This document shows, in pieces, positions 60,179 to 64,000 of a stretch of DNA of 64,000 bases. Source of the DNA: Halovibrio variabilis (GTDB lineage Bacteria > Pseudomonadota > Gammaproteobacteria > Pseudomonadales > Halomonadaceae). Numbering within the stretch: position 1 is the stretch's first letter; every line of letters starts with the position of its first letter. The notes beneath the pieces were generated by a model. It was not told where the DNA came from. It worked only from the letters and a program-made list of their open reading frames with translations, and made no database searches. The stretch spans positions 1 through 64,000 of the forward strand of contig NZ_BJXV01000016.1 of NCBI RefSeq assembly GCF_007991175.1, in the 5' to 3' direction. Both the position numbers and the translations under genes were made by a program.

Positions 60179-61201
60179 TCAATCACGTTCGACATTGATC
60201 CTGTAGCGCCTTTCGATGTGACTAATAAATTCATCGATTGCCAGTTCAATAGCTCTCAAAATATGCAAATAGTCCTGCTTTTTGAGCGACCTATCAATTG
60301 CCAGATGGTGAACGACGCCATGCCTGTACTGAATAATTTCTGACACTCGATTTTCCAGATAACCTATGGATGCACCTATTTTCCTCTTTTTATAGAGCAA
60401 AGCGCGTACGTCTATCCCAACCCAATCCTTATATGCCCTATTAAGCTGATCTAGGTTTTGAAAGGTATAACTTTCGGCCACAAGCATCTCGACGGTTTTG
60501 TTGCCGCTCTTGACCTGAAGCAGATCTTCAAATTTTACCTTCTGTTGATGAGACTGAAGCTTTGTCTGTGCTCCTTCGTCATACTGAAGAAGAATTTGAA
60601 AAGACCGAGAAAAAAAGTACTCGAAGACAGCCACAGCAAAGGGAACTAAGCCATTATAAATGACTCGGCTTGGATCCATACTGTTTGTAAATTCTATGAA
60701 CTCGGCGCCCTTGCCAGTTGCGACAGTGGGATTGTGAAAGGTTGGTTCAGGCAAGGCATGTCGAACTGCAGAAATTTCGCGTTCAACGTGCAGGACGACC
60801 GAAGACAACCCTCGACTGAGGGGAGTACTCATATCTTTCCATAGTGGCGCATAGCGATTGGTACCATAGTCGCCTTTAATCGTTCCGCCGAATTTCCGAC
60901 GTGCACTTTTCAAAACCTCATTCAGCTTACTTACGTCATGCCAACTTGCGCTATAAACGTTGCGAACGTGTAGTGCCCAGGGATTACCGGTAACCTCTAG
61001 CTCTTCCCCTAAAACTGGATAAACGTCAGCTGATACGCCATCGATTGAGTTGAAATCCTGCTCGTCGAACCAACTGAAATTCAGCGTTCCTTTAGGCCAA
61101 TCCCACCAATGAACACACTTTTCAAACCCCATCCCGACAAGATGATCCCGCAGATCCTGCTTTGAGGCCTTTTTCGGATAAAGTGTAAGATCTCTTCCCA
61201 T
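60179..61201 (-). CDS. HEPN-like protein of unknown function
   Basis: This 340-residue protein has no recognised N-terminal family; near the C-terminus YRHGVVHHLAIDRS (RHGVVH at about 293-298) matches the RX4-6H motif of HEPN domains, flanked by helices. A conserved Trp-rich start (HWWDWPKGTLNFSWF) is notable. AGGA precedes the ATG. Base composition is visibly richer in A/T than core genes. Single-gene cassette between attC-B and attC-C; an RNase-type defence role is inference. Confidence 0.6.
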   Translation of the reverse strand: MGRDLTLYPKKASKQDLRDHLVGMGFEKCVHWWDWPKGTLNFSWFDEQDFNSIDGVSADVYPVLGEELEVTGNPWALHVRNVYSASWHDVSKLNEVLKSARRKFGGTIKGDYGTNRYAPLWKDMSTPLSRGLSSVVLHVEREISAVRHALPEPTFHNPTVATGKGAEFIEFTNSMDPSRVIYNGLVPFAVAVFEYFFSRSFQILLQYDEGAQTKLQSHQQKVKFEDLLQVKSGNKTVEMLVAESYTFQNLDQLNRAYKDWVGIDVRALLYKKRKIGASIGYLENRVSEIIQYRHGVVHHLAIDRSLKKQDYLHILRAIELAIDEFISHIERRYRINVERD

Positions 61202-61230
61202 GATGTGTCCTAAGCGACGCTACCTTCTGC

Positions 61231-61304
61231 CATATAACGCATTGAATAAGCCGCCGATTTGGAGCGGCAGCGGAAAATGGGTCGGCTTGATTCATTGGTT
61301 ATGC
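61231..61304 (-). other. attC site B
   Basis: GCATAAC (61298-61304, containing the SIR2 gene stop) to GTTATAT (61232-61238). TAACCAATGAATCAAGCCG and CGGCTTATTCAATGCGTTA are near-perfect complements with the single-base asymmetry typical of attC. About 73 bp. Confidence 0.85.
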
Positions 61305-62873
61305 AGGGCCATACCTGCGTGAATACTTAACTAAGTCATAGACACATACGATCTTGATAAATTGGCTTTTTTCGCCCGATGAAAAATCATCATCTGCATG
61401 CTTTTTAAGAATCTTCTCGAGAGCACCCAAGTTTAAAACATCTGGCGGTACGAACACTGCCATGCGCAAAAAAAGGTTAAAATCCACAGTATTATATAAC
61501 TGTTCGATGCCTTCATTGACTTGGGGAACCGTAGTCGCCCGCCTCTCTTCGCCGCCACTGGGCCGATAGTGTTCGACGTTCTTTCTTATCCTAGCCACCA
61601 AAGAATCACAGAGACCATTTTCATTTACCCTACCATCCTCGCCAATCAAACCAGAAGCATTAAGATATTTAAAGACAGGAATATTTATCTGGCCTTTAAT
61701 AAGATTCGGGAATACATCAAAGACGATTGAAGCCGAATCGTAACCACCATTGTCGAAAACCACATCTCGTACAATATCTTCTCTTGACAAACCAATTAGC
61801 CCTTGCTTTGCCATTTCCTCAGACTTTTTGATCTTACTGATTGCACCATATCCGACCACGAACTCTTGCTGCCCCTCCAAAGCACCTACGTCGTCGGCCT
61901 CTTTAACATACAACTTTCCTTTGGGATCGTTGGTTAATATTAGATCATATAGTTCGTCTTTTATCTGCCGAAAGATGTGAGCAGGTATCCTGCGCTTAAC
62001 CTCGGACAAAACCTCGAATATATCTCGATAAGACGCAGCTCTAATAAGATTTACTGGCAGAGTTTTTAGCAATACTGACTCAGTCAGAGTTGGTTTATCC
62101 AATTCAGGAGCCCATTCAACAAAAATGATATTCTCTTTGAGAGCATCCATTTTGTTTTCCGGTATGCACTCAACAATCTCTTCTAGAATTTCTAATATAT
62201 GCGGATCTGTCAGAGAATAGCCGAGAAATATAATGGGATGCTCAACAAAAACTGTTAACAGCTTAGATGATAAATATGGATTCTTTTTTCTAAACTTCTC
62301 ATAGTCCTCATTAGTAAGTATTAGACTATTCGGATCCTTGCAGCTACCATGGATCTTGTATATCTCGGCAATTCCGTAGTTTCTACTCGCAAACAATCCC
62401 TCCTGACCAATAAATACAGAAAACTCACTAAAAAGTGACTCCAAAAAAAGATCCCAGTTGGTAGTGATAACACCATCAATTTTACTTGACTTTAAGAGTT
62501 CTATTTCTTCTCGATATTCTTCGTTCACGTTCTCATGAATTCTTTTTAGGTAACCTGATATTTCTACTTTTAGCGGGGAGTCTGATTTCAAAAGGTGTTC
62601 AGCGTAGTGGACGTCTTTGTTCCCTTTGATCTCGCTATCCCACCACTTTTCACTGTATGACCTGGCTAGAACACTTGCTATTTTTGTCAAATCTCCATCA
62701 GCTTGTGATCTTATTTTGGTGTAATTTTCACCAATTAGCTCGCAAAACCGTTTTAAAAGATCTTCCCAGTTTTCCGCACCCATATAGCGGCGTGACATTC
62801 CAGACCCTACAAACAGGAAGGGAGATGCGGAAAACTTATTGAAATGCTCGGAAAGAAGCTGTTTAAAAGTCAC
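61299..62873 (-). CDS. SIR2-domain protein, candidate anti-phage NADase
   Basis: This protein of about 524 residues has an N-terminal SIR2-like domain: FLFVGSGMSRRYMG (NAD-binding loop), GVITTNWDLFLE (Asn/Asp region), IYKIHGSCKDPNSLILTNEDY and FLGYSLTDPHIL. This pattern is that of SIR2_2-type defence proteins which deplete NAD, not of deacetylases; no zinc CxxC pairs are present. The C-terminal half (from about 290) is an unrecognised helical region. I place the start at GTG 62873 with AAGGA 7 nt upstream. The gene is A/T-rich compared with the core. Cassette between attC-A and attC-B. Confidence 0.8.
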   Translation of the reverse strand: MTFKQLLSEHFNKFSASPFLFVGSGMSRRYMGAENWEDLLKRFCELIGENYTKIRSQADGDLTKIASVLARSYSEKWWDSEIKGNKDVHYAEHLLKSDSPLKVEISGYLKRIHENVNEEYREEIELLKSSKIDGVITTNWDLFLESLFSEFSVFIGQEGLFASRNYGIAEIYKIHGSCKDPNSLILTNEDYEKFRKKNPYLSSKLLTVFVEHPIIFLGYSLTDPHILEILEEIVECIPENKMDALKENIIFVEWAPELDKPTLTESVLLKTLPVNLIRAASYRDIFEVLSEVKRRIPAHIFRQIKDELYDLILTNDPKGKLYVKEADDVGALEGQQEFVVGYGAISKIKKSEEMAKQGLIGLSREDIVRDVVFDNGGYDSASIVFDVFPNLIKGQINIPVFKYLNASGLIGEDGRVNENGLCDSLVARIRKNVEHYRPSGGEERRATTVPQVNEGIEQLYNTVDFNLFLRMAVFVPPDVLNLGALEKILKKHADDDFSSGEKSQFIKIVCVYDLVKYSRRYGPA

Positions 62874-62903
62874 GACTTTTCCTTCTAGGGTCAAATTTCA
62901 TCT

Positions 62904-63002
62904 GCATAACGCCCACAGCAACTGCCGGCAAAGATGGCGCTTAAATTGCGAAAGCAATTTGAGTGACAGGTTTGCCGGTCAGATTGCCTGCGCTTGTTAG
63001 GC
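62904..63002 (-). other. attC site A
   Basis: GCCTAAC (62996-63002, perfect RYYYAAC) lies next to the DUF3606-like stop and GTTATGC (62904-62910) is the far core. CCGGCAAA/TTTGCCGG arms and an inner AATTGC/GCAATT hairpin are seen. The ends CCTAACAAGCGC and GGGCGTTATG closely resemble Vibrio-type repeats. 99 bp. Confidence 0.87.
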
Positions 63003-63179
63003 TTACTTTCCTAGGTGCTCTTTTACTTTTTCGGCCGACTTACCCACAGCCGAAACAGCAGCTTTAAGCTCATCTGCTGTACACCCTAGAGACCTACACC
63101 AATTTGAGACTTCACTCGGGTCATTGATATCGATTTGTTTATTATCTTCAGGGCTACGCTTTGTTTTATCATCTGGCAT
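63003..63179 (-). CDS. DUF3606-like small protein
   Basis: This 58-residue hydrophilic protein starts MPDDKTKRSPEDNKQIDIND and continues SEVSNWCRSLGCTADELKAA, matching the pattern of DUF3606 (short acidic lead, then a helix-turn-helix-like WCxxLGxTxDELxxAV). AAAAGGAG precedes the ATG. Function unknown; such proteins are common as integron cassettes. Stop abuts attC-A. Confidence 0.8.
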   Translation of the reverse strand: MPDDKTKRSPEDNKQIDINDPSEVSNWCRSLGCTADELKAAVSAVGKSAEKVKEHLGK

Positions 63180-63193
63180 TGTAATACTCCTTT

Positions 63194-63319
63194 TCAGTTT
63201 GTGCCCAATACATAGAAAAAATAGGCTCTGGGCAAAAAGCCTAACAGTGATTCTACGGCCTCCTGCAAAACCACAATGAACGCGACGGCACGTTCATCGG
63301 GATTTTGCAGCCAACCCAT
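63194..63319 (-). CDS. Possible 41-residue peptide across the right core site
   Basis: A minus-strand frame starts MGWLQNPDERAVAFIVVLQE and runs through the core sequence GTTAGGC (codons for LLGF), ending inside the DUF3606 leader. GGGGTAGAG lies upstream of the ATG. It may be a genuine small gene, the eroded 3' end of another, or chance. Confidence 0.3.
   Translation of the reverse strand: MGWLQNPDERAVAFIVVLQEAVESLLGFLPRAYFFYVLGTN
63239..63245 (-). other. Solitary core site GTTAGGC (right end of array)
   Basis: GTTAGGC on the minus strand is 60 nt upstream of the DUF3606-like gene and marks the recombination edge of that cassette. No convincing palindromic attC partner is seen to its right, so it could be the attI core or a decayed attC. 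Confidence 0.45.
63264..63311. other. Nested inverted repeat near the array end
   Basis: CTGCAAAA/TTTTGCAG (8 bp, 63264-63271 with 63303-63310 approximately) encloses ATGAACG/CGTTCAT (7 bp). The rest of 63,320-63,470 shows no gene or integrase. Confidence 0.4.
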
Positions 63320-63470
63320 TTGACTCTACCCCATTGATTCTTCTGATAGCAAAGCCAATTTTGGCAACATAGCCAGAATTCGCGTGCCTGCGCGTTTTGC
63401 CCGTTTCAATCATAGTGGACGCAATCACATCATTCGGCACTACGCATTAGGTCGATGGGGGCCGGGCCCT

Positions 63471-64000
63471 TCACACCAGCGCCACGCGCTCGAATTGCTC
63501 ACCCAGCCACTGCTGCCTTAGCCCGCGCTGCTGGTCGAGTAGTAGCGTTAGATACGGCTGTAACGGATGTACGGTGGGTAGTTGGTCGCGGTGGTTCTCA
63601 AGCCGGCGGCGGTGGTCGAGTTGTTTGGCGGGGTCGTGGAAGGTGGTGGCCTGCTCGGTGAGCCATGCCAGCGGCGGGAGTAATAGGTGCGAGGCGCCGC
63701 TGGAAAGCGCGATGCTGATGCCTTTTATATCGAAGTCGCCTGCATAGAGGTGCGGCTTTTGGGTGGCGTTCCAGGCGCTGGCGAGTTGCTTGAAGCCGCC
63801 GCCATAGTGGCTGTCGCCGCGGTAGACGACCAGTGGGTTTGCGTAGTCGCTTAGCGCGGGGATTTGCGGTGAGAAGGCGTAAAAGCTGTCCAGGTTTTCG
63901 ACCTGGATAAGCACGTCGCACTGCTCAAGGTTTATATCTCGCCAGTCGACGTCGTGCATCGAACGCGGTTGGGCCGAGAGCCAAGCCGGGGCGCTGGCGG
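63471..64000 (-). CDS. Toprim-like protein resembling JetD/DUF2220 (3' part, runs off window)
   Basis: The frame is open to the window edge, so the start lies beyond 64,000 (an internal ATG occurs at 63959). The visible 176 codons contain VLIQVENLDSFYAF, NPLVVYRGDSHYGGGFKQL and HLYAGDFDIKGISIAL. The ENLxxF...YRG...GDxDxxG pattern is that of the Toprim-like C-terminal domain of JetD (Wadjet nuclease subunit) and its relatives. No JetA/B/C is in view, so it may instead be a stand-alone relative. Core-like GC content contrasts with the adjacent cassettes. Confidence 0.65.
   Translation of the reverse strand, partial: ASAPAWLSAQPRSMHDVDWRDINLEQCDVLIQVENLDSFYAFSPQIPALSDYANPLVVYRGDSHYGGGFKQLASAWNATQKPHLYAGDFDIKGISIALSSGASHLLLPPLAWLTEQATTFHDPAKQLDHRRRLENHRDQLPTVHPLQPYLTLLLDQQRGLRQQWLGEQFERVALV

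Larger units (their letters stand above)
53144..63245. mobile_element. Integron cassette array (CALIN or partial chromosomal integron)
   Basis: Eight attC-like sites (A-H) and several solitary core sites punctuate a run of mostly single, minus-strand genes. Stops lie in or near the left core and starts lie 10-50 nt past the right core, the defining organisation of gene cassettes. Orientation puts the promoter-proximal end on the right. No tyrosine recombinase of the IntI type is seen before the window ends. Cassette-like remnants continue left to about 50,100. Confidence 0.8.

Noticed and set aside
49450-63470. Prophage or IS-borne island explanation for the accessory region
   Set aside because: No transposase, terminal inverted repeats, phage structural, integrase or replication genes are seen; attC-like punctuation explains the layout better.

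Overview
The window looks like a chromosomal segment of a gammaproteobacterium, most likely a member of the Halomonadaceae (Halomonas and relatives). The basis is the housekeeping gene order (tRNA-Ser/csrA/lysC/alaS, pncC/recA/recX, pyrG/kdsA/eno, pilMNOPQ/aroKB/gltBD), the protein sequences as I recall those families, and moderately high GC in the core genes. No database search was possible; every assignment comes from reading motifs.

Layout. (1) 1-21,212 is core genome: tRNA-Ser(GCU), csrA, lysC, alaS, recX, recA with an upstream LexA box, pncC, mutS, fdxA, eno, kdsA, pyrG, gltD, gltB. The intergenic spaces here carry a REP/BIME-like repeat family and one 152-nt multi-stem structured element. 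(2) 21,774-31,164 is aroB-aroK-pilQPONM on the minus strand, divergent from a class A penicillin-binding protein gene. A 14-bp minisatellite separates pilM from pilN. (3) 31,193-41,886 is metabolic: a TAXI-type TRAP transporter, glutaryl-CoA dehydrogenase with its CoA-transferase, an overlapping EAL/GGDEF pair, a GABA/5-aminovalerate aminotransferase, a thiamine-binding-type protein and a hydrolase. (4) 42,034-49,406 mixes a VapBC-like toxin-antitoxin pair with dinB, selO, mpg, a sirtuin, a Ubi-type monooxygenase and an exported MetX-like hydrolase.

(5) From about 49,450 to 63,245 the character changes to many small, mostly minus-strand, mostly unrelated genes. Several are separated by 60-100-bp imperfect palindromes bounded by sequences like RYYYAAC and GTTRRRY, with gene stops lying in or next to the first core. 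I read these as integron attC sites and the region as a chromosomal cassette array. No integrase gene is visible, so it is either a CALIN or part of a larger integron. The intact right half (57.9-63.2 kb) carries a ParDE/RelE-type pair and single-gene cassettes for a TIR/deoxyribosyltransferase-like protein with a possible death-fold N-terminus, two HEPN-like proteins, a SIR2-domain protein and a DUF3606-like protein. This looks like a set of anti-phage or abortive-infection candidates. The left half is eroded: one intact and two truncated RNase Z genes, two HigBA loci (one with a broken toxin), an ACT-domain gene with an in-frame stop, a CopG-type remnant and solitary core sites.

(6) The right edge (63,471-64,000) is the 3' part of a gene for a Toprim-like protein resembling the JetD/DUF2220 family. 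It runs off the window.
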